Positions 35,101 to 42,789 of a stretch of 64,000 nucleotides of DNA are shown piece after piece (positions within the stretch are counted from its first letter, which is position 1; each line of letters starts with the position of its first letter). The DNA lies in the NCBI RefSeq assembly GCF_947632445.1, contig NZ_CANRPM010000001.1, forward strand, positions 1 through 64,000, read 5' to 3'. Below the pieces are notes generated by a model. The model was not told the DNA's origin. It ran no database searches and saw nothing but the letters and a program-made list of their open reading frames with translations. This DNA is from an uncultured Bacteroides sp. (GTDB lineage Bacteria; Bacteroidota; Bacteroidia; Bacteroidales; Bacteroidaceae). The position numbers and the translations under genes were made by a program.

Positions 35101-35549
35101 TCTACATCGACGAGAATGCCATGCGCATGTGCTATTCGCACCGCCGTATCTTTGCACAGCTCATCGGACAGCTCCTGACCGAAGGCAAGAACGACAAGGC
35201 ACGGGCTGCATTAGAGTATGCCGAGAAGATGATTCCGGCCGGGAACGTACCCTACGACTGGCAGAACGGCTCCCTCCAGATGGCCGAAGCCTGGTACAAG
35301 ATGGGCGAAACGGAGAAAGGAGACCGCATCGCCCAAGCCCTTGCCGACAAGGCTGTGGAATACATGACCTGGTACCTAAGCCTCGACGAAGGCCGCTTCA
35401 TGATTTCTCTCCGCGAGTTCGAGTACCACTGGACACTCCTCAGCGAAGAAGTCAAGAAGATGGAGCAATACAAATCGCCGCTTGCCGAGACCTATCGCGC
35501 CAAGCTGGAAGAACTGTATGAGATGTATGCAAACAGATTGAAAAGGTAA
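32124..35549 (+). CDS. DUF2723 family large membrane protein (GT117-type glycosyltransferase)
   Basis: A 1141-residue protein. The N-terminal half is a polytopic membrane domain of about ten or more helices. It contains the DUF2723 core, including TIEPTASFWDCPEFITTGYK and LEVGHPPGAPFFML near the start, features shared with C-type glycosyltransferases such as protein O-mannosyltransferases. The C-terminal half is soluble and ends in TPR-like helices. Related Bacteroidota proteins are placed in GT117 and are proposed to glycosylate exported proteins; the exact acceptor is unknown. The start is set at 32124 because the promoter overlaps the upstream frame. Confidence 0.87.
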   Translation: MKQYKFVNNLTGWIIFLIAATVYCLTIEPTASFWDCPEFITTGYKLEVGHPPGAPFFMLVANFFSLFASAPSEVARMVNYMSALMSGACILFLFWSITHLVRKLVVKDENRITSGQMITIMGSGVVGALAYTFSDTFWFSAVEGEVYAFSSLFTAIVFWLILKWEDVADQPHSDRWLILIAYLTGLSIGVHLLNLLCLPAIVLVYYYKKVPNANVRGSLLALAGSAVLVAVVLYGIVPGIVKVGGWFELLLVNTLGMPFNTGVIVYIILLAACLVWGVYESYTEKAKLRMALSFILTIAMLGIPFYGHGAGAVVIGIIVIALLWFYLNPKTQGRLKEKYRVSARTLNTALLCTMMMVIGYSSYALIVIRSTANTPMDQNSPEDIFTLGEYLGREQYGTRPLFYGPAYTSKVALDVKDGYCQPRISDSGTKFIRKEKATPDEKDSYIEIPGRIEYEYAQNMLFPRMYSSLHAQQYEAWQDIKGHEVPYDQCGEMIMVKMPTQWENIKFFFSYQLNWMYWRYFMWNFVGRQNDIQGSGEIEHGNWITGFDFIDNLLIGDQTLLPTELKENKGHNVFYALPLLLGIIGLLWQAYRGQKGIQQFWVVFFLFFMTGIAIVLYLNQTPSQPRERDYAYAGSFYAFAIWIGMGVAGLVQLLNKRMQGKAASQAETAYKDEVSELKTSPAVALLVSVVCLLIPIQMASQTWDDHDRSDRYMARDFGQNYLMSLQESGNPIIYTNGDNDTFPLWYNQETEGFRTDARTCNLSYLQTDWYIDQMKRPAYDSPSLPITWDRMDYVEGTNEYITVQPEYKKSIDALYAQAEKEALAGNPEAKVNVQKEFGENPYELKNILKHWVRNKNKELQVIPTDSMVIKIDKEAVRRSGMLLPGDSIPDYMPIKLRTKDSQGNYHPKRALYKNELMMLEMLAEANWERPIYIAVSVGQENQLGLDNYFIQEGLAYRFTPFDTNKTGVKIDSEKMYDNLMNKFKFGGIDKPGIYIDENAMRMCYSHRRIFAQLIGQLLTEGKNDKARAALEYAEKMIPAGNVPYDWQNGSLQMAEAWYKMGETEKGDRIAQALADKAVEYMTWYLSLDEGRFMISLREFEYHWTLLSEEVKKMEQYKSPLAETYRAKLEELYEMYANRLKR

Positions 35550-35644
35550 ATGAACGGTCGGCAGTCAGTGGCACACCGTCGGAACTCCATTCGGAAAGCC
35601 GCCCGCCACTGACCGTCGACCGTTAACCCCTAACCGTTATCCAC

Positions 35645-36307
35645 ATGTTTATCGAACAACCTCCCGAACTGTTCCGAAAGCTTTACCCCAGCGCGCTGTG
35701 GCGGATGAACCCCGACGAGAAAGCCGTCTACCTGACTTTCGACGACGGTCCCATTCCTATGGTGACTCCCTGGGTGCTCGATTTGTTAGACCGACACAAC
35801 ATCAAAGCCACCTTTTTCATGGTGGGCGACAATATACGAAAATACCCCGAAGTGTTCCGCCTGGTCGTAGAGTGCGGCCACCGCATCGGCAACCACACCT
35901 TCAACCACATCCGAGGCTTCAGCCGGAAATATTTCACCTCCTACAGCTATCTGGAGAATACGGAAGAGGCACACGACTTCATGCTCTCCATCTGCGATCC
36001 CGAAACCACCGACAAAGCCCTCCATCCGCTCCTGTTCCGTCCGCCTCACGGCCATATAGGATGGGCCCAATACATGCTGCTGAAGCATAAATACAAAATC
36101 GTCATGTGGGATCTCGTCACCCGCGACTATAGCAAGAAGCTGCGCGGCCCGCAGGTACTGGCCAACGTCATGCGCTACGCCCGCAACGGCTCCATCATCA
36201 CCTTCCACGATTCCTTCAAGTCGTGGGACAACGGCAACCTGCAATACGCCCTTCCCCGTGCCCTCAACTTCCTGGAGGAGGAAGGGTATGCGTTCAAGCT
36301 GCTGTAA
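35645..36307 (+). CDS. polysaccharide deacetylase (NodB homology domain)
   Basis: Removes N- or O-acetyl groups from a polysaccharide or peptidoglycan. The 220-residue protein is almost all NodB domain: VYLTFDDGPIPMVTPWVLDL (motif 1 with catalytic and metal Asp), GNHTFNH (motif 2, HxxxH), RPPHG (motif 3) and a late IITFHDSF. No signal peptide is obvious, so it may act in the cytoplasm or at the membrane. It follows the DUF2723 gene and precedes a repeat-filled gap. Confidence 0.9.
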   Translation: MFIEQPPELFRKLYPSALWRMNPDEKAVYLTFDDGPIPMVTPWVLDLLDRHNIKATFFMVGDNIRKYPEVFRLVVECGHRIGNHTFNHIRGFSRKYFTSYSYLENTEEAHDFMLSICDPETTDKALHPLLFRPPHGHIGWAQYMLLKHKYKIVMWDLVTRDYSKKLRGPQVLANVMRYARNGSIITFHDSFKSWDNGNLQYALPRALNFLEEEGYAFKLL

Positions 36308-36337
36308 GCAGAACGATGCCTTTCTTCAAAGAAAGCC

Positions 36338-36422
36338 ATGTTTTCCCCGCAAGAAAACCATGCTTTCCTTGTCCCAAATGGGTCGAAGCCATTTGAGAAT
36401 ACGGGAAGTGGCTGCCTGACAC
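36338..36422 (+). repeat. left copy of an 85-base duplicated segment
   Basis: Aligns without gaps to 42538-42622 at a constant offset of 6200 bases, with substitutions. It begins ATGTTTTCCCCGCAAGAAAA and ends CTGCCTGACAC. Together with 36540-36555 and 36558-36602 it forms the left flank of the fimbrial locus. Confidence 0.85.
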
Positions 36423-36539
36423 CGTGCTTCCTGACCCTCTCATACAGTGCTTCCTGGCCTCCCCATACAGTGCTTTATCACACCCTCACAAAGCACTGTG
36501 TCGCACCCTGACAAAGCACTGTGTCAGAACGGATGCCGA
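36423..36539. repeat. dispersed palindromic repeat family, locus B
   Basis: Contains three AGTGCTT-type units (or close variants) followed by two inverted AAGCACTGTGTC units. The right-hand duplicate at 42538-42638 lacks exactly this stretch: there GACAC is joined directly to AACGGATAG. It is thus an internal empty-site/filled-site pair. An AACGGAT repeat at its right edge may be a target duplication. Confidence 0.78.
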
Positions 36540-36602
36540 AACGGATAGAAAAGACCAGAATACACTCGCTATAACAACCTGTTCGCTGTGCGGCGGAAAT
36601 CA
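36540..36602 (+). pseudogene. decayed duplicate of the methyltransferase gene start
   Basis: 36540-36555 matches 42623-42638, and 36558-36602 matches 42792-42836 in 42 of 45 positions. The latter encodes NTLAITTCSLCGGN, equivalent to NTLTITTCPLCGGN at the start of the methyltransferase at 42790. The ATG and about 150 bases of upstream sequence are missing, and the frame is lost after the zinc-ribbon CxxC. Confidence 0.85.
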
Positions 36603-36628
36603 GAATCCATCGAATCGCCGTTTCACAT

Positions 36629-39436
36629 CTATTCTTTGAAGGGACGCACTAAACAGCCATCTTCACGCATAGATTGACTTGTTTTCACCATATACTTCCC
36701 CGAAGAGGGGTCCCCCGAGGAGTTGATATCCAAGATGTGGCCCGATAGCGAGCTGTTAGGAGTTGCCGACCAATATTTACCTGAGTTGCCGACCCATGCC
36801 AATTTGACATGCGTTGAGTTCAAGCCATCGCGCCATCCCGAAGCGGGAAAGAATACCTTGCCTTCATCATGACAATCAAAATACCAACCTCTCTCCTTAC
36901 TGTCCCACGTGCCAAGGATCTTCTCATCGGTGGACTCGAAAAATCGGAACGCAAAAACGAGCGGAACCTGGTAACCTACCGGACAAGGGTCGTAAACGGT
37001 TTTTGTAGAGGTCTCCACGGTGATATTTATGCTCCCCTCATTTAAATTCGAGATTCCGACGGACCACAGATTAGAATAACAATTATCCATTCGATCGCAG
37101 CAAAACGTTCCGGGATACAAAATATTTTTGGCAATAGCCTTAGCATTATAGTCCCCAGATTCACAGGTAACCCCCTGCTGTTGTGCTCCATAGTCAAACT
37201 GCGTCGAAGGGCCGTGTGTGTTCCCCGAAGCGTCATACCATGTCTTATTTGTATAGGCAGGACTACCTGACTCACCTTGGTTGTATGCTTCCATATCCGT
37301 TATTACGTCTGTCCCGCTCCAAGGCAGCACAGGGTCTTTGCGTCCCCATTGATAATAAGGCGAATTGCCGCCGGTATGATCGGTCCACGGCGTCTGGGTG
37401 ATTTCGATAATTTGCTCGGCTTTTGTTTCCGCCTGCGTGAAGCGCACCTTCGCGCTGCGCTCTTCGTAAAACATCGCATCGTCGCGGTAGCACCAGCCGA
37501 GATTGACAGGCAACATGGAGAAGTCTTTGGTTTTGGAGCGGCCGTTGTACATGTATTTGGCAGTTACTGTTTCCAAATCAGCCCCTAACTTATAATCCGT
37601 AACCCAGATATGCCAGCTCCACATGATTTGATTGTCGCTGTTTCTTACCGCTACGACCGCATTTCCCTGTCCGATGCTTGTCGCCGGAACCTCGAAAACC
37701 AAACTATGTCTATCGGAAGACAGTGCTACATTCGTCACCAAATTCTGGCGGTCCTGCCAAACCAATATGGCATTATCGGGACTGCAATCCGTATTATTGT
37801 AGATATACGGGTCGCTAATCGGGCTTCCGGTGTGGTTGATGAATGTTGTAAGCATAGATGTGCTTGACGACGAGCCGGTATATGCCGAAGAGTTCTTTCT
37901 GCCGCCTTTCATAGCGTTGCCATAGACCAGCGGCAGGGAGTAGTACCCCGGCGCGTTGATGACGTAACAGTTGGCCGTATTCATGCTTGTCGTTCCCCCG
38001 TTTGTCGAGAGATCGTAGGGCTCGGTGTCACTACCCACAGGCGTCGCCGCCTGCAATACCTGGTTATGCGTTCTCTCTGCTGTCTGGGCCGCCACCGCAA
38101 CCGTAATCTTTTTATTTTCTGGGTCTGGGGTGAATGTCGAGATCCAAGCAGGCTGTTCGATCGTGTGGTAACCGCCCGCGCCATCGTCCTCGACGAACTC
38201 CGCAGTCCATGACAACGGCACTTTCAGTGTGGGGTATGGTGCGCGCCTGGTAAAGTTTGCGGTGCTGGTCACCGTGCACGTTTTCGTACCTCCCTCATAA
38301 GTAAACTTCAGCGACGGCGTTACCTCAATCGTCGATGTAGCTATGCTGGTCGTGGATATGCGGTAGGTAACGGTACCGCCGGCGGGCCACACCGTCTTGA
38401 GGGTGGGGGTCTTGAGCGTTCGTTTCGTACTGCTCCGGTTGTCGGTATATTCCACCTCGACGCTTGCAGTTTCGAGCGTCTGGGGTATCATCATGAAAGT
38501 CTCCTCTTCAGTTGTAATCTCCGCGTCGGGCGTGCCGTCCACCTCTTTATCTTTGAAGGTCTGCTCAAATTTGGTCTTGGTTTTCAAATCGCTCCACTCC
38601 TTCTTTCCCATGTCATAGACGGCATGACTGTACACATTCTTGAGCGTGATTTTCGTAATACGCCCTGCCAGCATTTTGTCGCCGACAGTGAATTTCACCG
38701 CCGTAAGCGCGTGTCCGAACGTGAGCGACGCGGTTTTATCCGATGCGAATGCACCGTCCATCTCGGTGGAAGCGACAAGCAAATCCTTTTGGTCTTCGAC
38801 TTTCGCAGGAGTCGTATAGGTGATTTTCGGTGCTCCTCCGGTCTGTTTCTCCGAAAGCTCCACCCCTTCGGCATTATAGGGCGCATAGGCGAAGAAGCGG
38901 ATCTTCTTTCCCTCTCCGGGCCAGTCGTAGCCCGTCGCCGTCCAGCCCGAAGTTTGGGTGATTTCGACGTTATACATATAGTCCGGCGTCAATGTCTCGT
39001 TCCATGTATCGGTATAAACATAGGCCAGTGCCCCGAACGAATCGTAAAAAGAATCCGTCCCGACAGGTACGGCACGCGTCTGCGGTTGGTCGGTCTTTGC
39101 ATTCGGAGCGATGCTGTCGGTGACCGCAGCGTGCAGGAACAGCGTATCGGCCGGAGTCGGCCCCCGCAGGATATAGACCTCCGGGCAGTGCCCCGCGAGC
39201 GTGTCAGAGTGTTCCGCGAGCGTGTCGGAACGTTCCGCAGCCGACCCTGCCGAAAGCGCGGAGACACCCGGTGCCCAAGTACCGGACAACCCTATATTGA
39301 AACGGAGCGCCGTACCGTCCGCCGGCAGTTCTGCTGTCAAATCGTCGGTACAAGCAGCAAACACAAGCACACCGGAAAGCATACACAACGTTCCGAGGCG
39401 GTATATTCTGTGAAACAGGTTCTTCTTTTTCATCAT
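36629..39436 (-). CDS. fimbrillin-family protein with C-terminal major-paralogous-type domain, probable tip adhesin
   Basis: A 935-residue lipoprotein (lipobox FAAC near residue 28). The N-terminal half looks like a Mfa-like fimbrillin domain (RFFAYAPYNAEG, LTFGHALTAVKFTV). The C-terminal about 200 residues (VYDPCPVGYQVP, YWSATPNSS, MREDGCLVRPFKE) resemble the Fib_succ_major domain found on many Bacteroidota surface proteins. It is the last and largest gene of the fimbrial operon, which fits a tip or accessory adhesin. Shortly after the lipobox a 21-base tandem repeat encodes a repeated Glu/Ser-Asp-Thr-Leu-Ala motif. Confidence 0.82.
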   Translation of the reverse strand: MMKKKNLFHRIYRLGTLCMLSGVLVFAACTDDLTAELPADGTALRFNIGLSGTWAPGVSALSAGSAAERSDTLAEHSDTLAGHCPEVYILRGPTPADTLFLHAAVTDSIAPNAKTDQPQTRAVPVGTDSFYDSFGALAYVYTDTWNETLTPDYMYNVEITQTSGWTATGYDWPGEGKKIRFFAYAPYNAEGVELSEKQTGGAPKITYTTPAKVEDQKDLLVASTEMDGAFASDKTASLTFGHALTAVKFTVGDKMLAGRITKITLKNVYSHAVYDMGKKEWSDLKTKTKFEQTFKDKEVDGTPDAEITTEEETFMMIPQTLETASVEVEYTDNRSSTKRTLKTPTLKTVWPAGGTVTYRISTTSIATSTIEVTPSLKFTYEGGTKTCTVTSTANFTRRAPYPTLKVPLSWTAEFVEDDGAGGYHTIEQPAWISTFTPDPENKKITVAVAAQTAERTHNQVLQAATPVGSDTEPYDLSTNGGTTSMNTANCYVINAPGYYSLPLVYGNAMKGGRKNSSAYTGSSSSTSMLTTFINHTGSPISDPYIYNNTDCSPDNAILVWQDRQNLVTNVALSSDRHSLVFEVPATSIGQGNAVVAVRNSDNQIMWSWHIWVTDYKLGADLETVTAKYMYNGRSKTKDFSMLPVNLGWCYRDDAMFYEERSAKVRFTQAETKAEQIIEITQTPWTDHTGGNSPYYQWGRKDPVLPWSGTDVITDMEAYNQGESGSPAYTNKTWYDASGNTHGPSTQFDYGAQQQGVTCESGDYNAKAIAKNILYPGTFCCDRMDNCYSNLWSVGISNLNEGSINITVETSTKTVYDPCPVGYQVPLVFAFRFFESTDEKILGTWDSKERGWYFDCHDEGKVFFPASGWRDGLNSTHVKLAWVGNSGKYWSATPNSSLSGHILDINSSGDPSSGKYMVKTSQSMREDGCLVRPFKE
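39195..39236 (-). repeat. 21-base in-frame tandem repeat in the adhesin gene
   Basis: Two adjacent 21-base units (GCGAGCGTGTC followed by A/GGAGTG/ACGTTCC variants) keep the frame and encode the SDTLAE-like repeats near the mature N-terminus. Length variation by slippage is possible. Confidence 0.65.
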
Positions 39437-39524
39437 ACACGTATTTTCGATATTCTTTGCACCCGGACGGGGACATTCAACCCCGCCGGGTAAATCTTCC
39501 GGGAGCGATGCCCCGGAGTGACGT

Positions 39525-40547
39525 TTACATATTTATATCACTCGAAGGTTCGACAGGCTGCCACGCATCGACCGTAACGGAGAACTTGATCGGACTGCCC
39601 ATAATGTCTTCTCCGCCACCTGGAAGCGTAGGATCGACCTTGCCGGCACCGCCCGAGAAGTCCAGCGTATAGATGTATTTCTTGCCCGCTTCCCAATTCG
39701 TGTCGATGGGTACGGCTGCCCAGCCATAACCACCGGAAGGGGGATATTCAAAAGCCCCCGTAATATTGATCAATACGGACAAATACGCTCCCTTACTTGA
39801 GTTCGTTTTATCGCTGCTCGGATCCCAAGCCGTGAGCTTCTGAGGAATGAGCATCGCGTTGTCGTCTGCTCCCATGATTGAGACAGCCTCGCTGCCGAGT
39901 GTCTTCTCGCTTCCCGCGTAGGTCACTTCATAGGTGATTTTGTCTACGCCCAGAACCCAAGTGCACTTATCGAAATCGAACGTCGCCGTTGACACGGGCC
40001 ACGCGATACGAACGCCCTGCACCTTATACACATTGGAAGTATTGGAGTTCTTGGCCTTGACCTCGATTTGAGACAACCGGTGTCCGAATGCCAGTGTCAC
40101 ACTCGTCGCCTCGTTGGCAGTTTTGTTACCTGTGGCCGTAGCCGTGATGAAGTCTTCTTGCAACGAAATGTCACTATCCGGCGTATAATCCACCGTTTTG
40201 TTGTCGGACTTAATAGTCACCGACCCGCCTTCGATACCTGTGAGCGGCGTGGGAGCATAGGCATAGAAACTCAGCGTACTGCCGTCCGACGGCCAGTAGT
40301 AAGGGTACTCGGAAGTAAAGTAACTGCCACTCTTGGAGAACTTCACATTGTCGAAATAATTTACACCCGCCTCGCCGATCGCCGTAACGGCAATCTCACT
40401 GATCTTATCATTCGTAATTTCCATGGCCCTCGTTCCCACTGCGGCCCGGAAGTCGATTGGCAGACCTTTGCCGACGGCATCGGTCGTTTCGTCCTGCGAG
40501 CAGGCGACGCTTGTCGCTGCTACGAGAAATAATAAAAACTTTTTCAT
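39525..40547 (-). CDS. fimbrillin family structural protein
   Basis: Start at 40547 (MKKFLLFLVAATSVACSQDE) gives a lipoprotein signal with lipobox SVAC; the longer open frame only adds non-signal residues. The 340-residue protein contains fimbrillin-type segments (RAAVGTRAMEI, LSFYAYAPTPLTG, VTLAFGHRLSQIEVKA, MLIPQKLTAW). Mature fimbrillins are processed by the Rgp/gingipain-like step at an Arg after the N-terminal region; VGTRA is a candidate. It is probably the major shaft subunit. Confidence 0.84.
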   Translation of the reverse strand: MKKFLLFLVAATSVACSQDETTDAVGKGLPIDFRAAVGTRAMEITNDKISEIAVTAIGEAGVNYFDNVKFSKSGSYFTSEYPYYWPSDGSTLSFYAYAPTPLTGIEGGSVTIKSDNKTVDYTPDSDISLQEDFITATATGNKTANEATSVTLAFGHRLSQIEVKAKNSNTSNVYKVQGVRIAWPVSTATFDFDKCTWVLGVDKITYEVTYAGSEKTLGSEAVSIMGADDNAMLIPQKLTAWDPSSDKTNSSKGAYLSVLINITGAFEYPPSGGYGWAAVPIDTNWEAGKKYIYTLDFSGGAGKVDPTLPGGGEDIMGSPIKFSVTVDAWQPVEPSSDINM

Positions 40548-40599
40548 AATATAATATAATGTAATGAATAATTTGTCTGTTTCGTCTAACAAGAGCGAA

Positions 40600-41526
40600 T
40601 TACATTTCTATATCTACGTCCACAGCTTGCCAATTCTCCACCGAAGGTTGAAATCCGGCGGGATTCGGCTCCGGCAGAGGCAACCCGTCCAGCAGAATGC
40701 GGATGTCCCGCTGATCGGGGGCCGAATGGATTTGATCCGTCACGTCATAGGTGTAATACCATTTGCTGCCGTCCGCCAATACGGCATAGACAATCAGCGT
40801 GTGCGTGGTCTGCTCTGAGGGGCAGTGGCCGAAAGTCTGCACCGAGCCGGCAAGGGTGGTTTCGGAACTCTTCGCCATTTCGAAAGGAATCGTTACACGT
40901 TCGGCGGAGGCAATGCCTGCACCGACAAGGAAACCGCCCGCCATGCCCGAAAGAGAGGCGCTCAAACCCTTGACATGAGCGAGGTTCGCGGCATTACGGA
41001 TCTCCACCGTGCAACGGCCCACCGCCGCCGAGGGATAAAGCGTCAGCCGATGTTCCTCGATCGACAGGGGAACTCCCGCACGGCAGTCGTACCAAATCAT
41101 TTCAGGGGCCGCAGCGATACGCTCGTTCTCCGCACCCGGCGCCATAGGGGCCCCTTCGGAGCGGACTCCCAGCCCGGAGAACTCCGGTATCAGCGTTGTG
41201 GTCGCCGTCGTGATTTCGAATGTTTCCCATTTTTCCGTATTGCGGTATTCGATGACTTTCGTATCGCTGTTCAAACACAAGGCATCGTAACGGCCGTTTG
41301 TGGCGCGGATTTCACCGCCCGCAGGCTCTGTAAATTCATTGCGGATCGGAACCCCGGCCTCCGGGAACAGATAGAGAGACATCGAGGCCGGAGAAGCTTC
41401 CGGGGCTTGCGTCCAATCGAAAACAACCTCTATGTCGATCGTATGCGAGTGGTTGTAGCACAACTCTTTATGTTCGCACGAAGCGAATACAAGCGCTGCA
41501 AACAGATAGATGAACGGTTTTTTCAT
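40600..41526 (-). CDS. DUF5119/FimB-like lipoprotein, probable fimbrial anchor
   Basis: A 308-residue lipoprotein with lipobox FASC (Cys16) and CEHKELCYNHSHTIDIEVVF at the mature N-terminus, matching DUF5119/Mfa2-FimB type anchors. These cap the fimbria at the cell surface and limit its length. Its start overlaps the stop of the DUF3575 gene by four bases, indicating tight coupling. Confidence 0.82.
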   Translation of the reverse strand: MKKPFIYLFAALVFASCEHKELCYNHSHTIDIEVVFDWTQAPEASPASMSLYLFPEAGVPIRNEFTEPAGGEIRATNGRYDALCLNSDTKVIEYRNTEKWETFEITTATTTLIPEFSGLGVRSEGAPMAPGAENERIAAAPEMIWYDCRAGVPLSIEEHRLTLYPSAAVGRCTVEIRNAANLAHVKGLSASLSGMAGGFLVGAGIASAERVTIPFEMAKSSETTLAGSVQTFGHCPSEQTTHTLIVYAVLADGSKWYYTYDVTDQIHSAPDQRDIRILLDGLPLPEPNPAGFQPSVENWQAVDVDIEM

Positions 41527-42275
41527 CGCTTGCCTCCTTTCTTGTCATTGAAGTTTCTGAGGTCGAGCAGCCATACCAGCGACACTTCCGCCTTCGTGGG
41601 GCCGAACCAATGCCGTTGTCGCGTCTCTTTCCAGACATAGCAGCCGTCTTCGGGGTCGTATTTCTTGTACTCTCCGCCAAGATAACCCACACCCACGCTG
41701 AAATCCAGATTCAAACGCCGACCCACAGGCAGCGAATAACCGTACTCGATACCGCCGCCGTAACTCAATTTCGACTGATAGCCCGTACCGCCCGTTTCAA
41801 AGTCATAGGTCAACATTTGGCCGTAAAGACCGAGGTGGTGTCCGGCAAACGGCTTTTCTGCGACCCGGTGCCCGAAATATCTGCGAAGGTTCAGCTCCCC
41901 ACCGTAAATCCGCCAATAGCGATGCCGCCTGTCGCTACTCCACCACGCGTACATCCATGAGCCACCGACAGACCACCCGCGCCCCACATAGAACTCCGCT
42001 CCGATATTCGGAACGAGTGCTGCGTCGTATAGCAAATTGGTTTTCAGTGCCATATAGATAGGTTTACCAGACGGAACCGCAACATCGGAAGTACGAACCG
42101 TATCACGCATCTCCAGACGGACGCCGTTTTCGCTCAGCGTAGGTTCGAAGAGCGAGTAGCCTTGTCTGGAATGCCCCTGTAAATTCAACGCATCGGCGAA
42201 TTTACGCTCCTGTCCATAGCCGGTATAACACTCGCAGAGCAAAAATAGGAACCATATCAATTTTTCTATTTTCAT
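41523..42275 (-). CDS. DUF3575 outer-membrane beta-barrel, first gene of the fimbrial operon
   Basis: A 250-residue predicted outer-membrane barrel with signal peptide (FLFLLCECYTGYGQ). The DUF3575 core is clear: YMALKTNLLYDAALVPNIGA, WRIYGGELNLRRYFG, GGGIEYGYSLPVGRRLNLDF and GVGYLGGEYKKYDP. In Bacteroidota the family regularly precedes fimbrillin operons. It ends with a basic NFNDKKGGKR tail. Confidence 0.86.
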   Translation of the reverse strand: MKIEKLIWFLFLLCECYTGYGQERKFADALNLQGHSRQGYSLFEPTLSENGVRLEMRDTVRTSDVAVPSGKPIYMALKTNLLYDAALVPNIGAEFYVGRGWSVGGSWMYAWWSSDRRHRYWRIYGGELNLRRYFGHRVAEKPFAGHHLGLYGQMLTYDFETGGTGYQSKLSYGGGIEYGYSLPVGRRLNLDFSVGVGYLGGEYKKYDPEDGCYVWKETRQRHWFGPTKAEVSLVWLLDLRNFNDKKGGKR

Positions 42276-42388
42276 ATTCGCGATTGTTTTATTTTACTTA
42301 ATTTTGTTCTTATATCCGCTTGCTCCCGGTATAAAGTCATGAATCCGTCCCGTTTGCATTCTCTCTAAAAGTAAATAAAACGGACGTG

Positions 42389-42418
42389 CAAATATATAGT
42401 AATATATTCATTTGTCAA
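42389..42418 (-). promoter_or_regulatory. promoter of the fimbrial operon
   Basis: On the minus strand a TTG (42416-42418) and TATATTTG (42389-42396) are 19 bases apart. The predicted leader is about 105 bases. A nine-base C tract lies about 30 bases upstream of the -33 element. Confidence 0.72.
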
Positions 42419-42449
42419 GCAAAAGAAGGGGAAAAAAATCTTAAAATCA

Positions 42450-42458
42450 CCCCCCCCC
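42450..42458. repeat. homopolymeric tract of nine C
   Basis: Nine consecutive C (G on the minus strand), preceded by TCA. It lies upstream of the fimbrial promoter and is the type of tract prone to strand slippage. Confidence 0.8.
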
Positions 42459-42537
42459 GAATCACAAATCACTGGATTATAGATACTTCCTGCATTGGAA
42501 TATAAAAGGAATATAACGTATTATTCCCTGTCCGGCA

Positions 42538-42638
42538 ATGTTTTCCCCGCAAGAAAACAATGCTTTCCCTATCACAAAAGGATAGAAACTATTTGAGAAT
42601 GCGGGGAATGACTGCCTGACACAACGGATAGAAAAGAC
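42538..42638 (+). repeat. right copy of duplicated flank, lacking the palindromic element
   Basis: 42538-42622 aligns with 36338-36422 and 42623-42638 with 36540-36555. The 117-base palindromic element present in the left copy is absent here with no other gap. Confidence 0.85.
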
Positions 42639-42789
42639 AAGGGAACAAAGCATGCAGACGTATAGGCCCATGTCTTAAATCTCCTTAACAAAAGGCACGT
42701 AAATCACTTTTTATTTGTTATTTTGCATCAAATTTAGGTGTGCTATGCCCCAATGATCCGAGGGCATGCCACCGCAGGCCGGAATTTCA

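Larger units (their letters stand above)
42276..42789. other. intergenic region between fimbrial operon and methyltransferase
   Basis: Holds the fimbrial promoter (42389-42418), a nine-C tract (42450-42458), the right copy of the duplicated flank (42538-42638), and about 150 bases leading to the methyltransferase start. It is AT-richer than the genes either side. No gene was found. Confidence 0.7.

Noticed and set aside
34080-35141. 353-codon ORF on the minus strand
   Set aside because: Lies entirely opposite the well-supported DUF2723 gene; its composition (Val/Gly/His-rich) is that of an antisense shadow of GC-rich codons.
38624-39493. 289-codon ORF on the plus strand across the adhesin gene
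   Set aside because: Opposite strand of the fimbrial adhesin, with Arg-rich shadow composition and no start context.
40825-41640. 271-codon ORF on the plus strand across DUF5119/DUF3575
   Set aside because: Shadow of two real minus-strand genes; arginine-rich and without homologous features.
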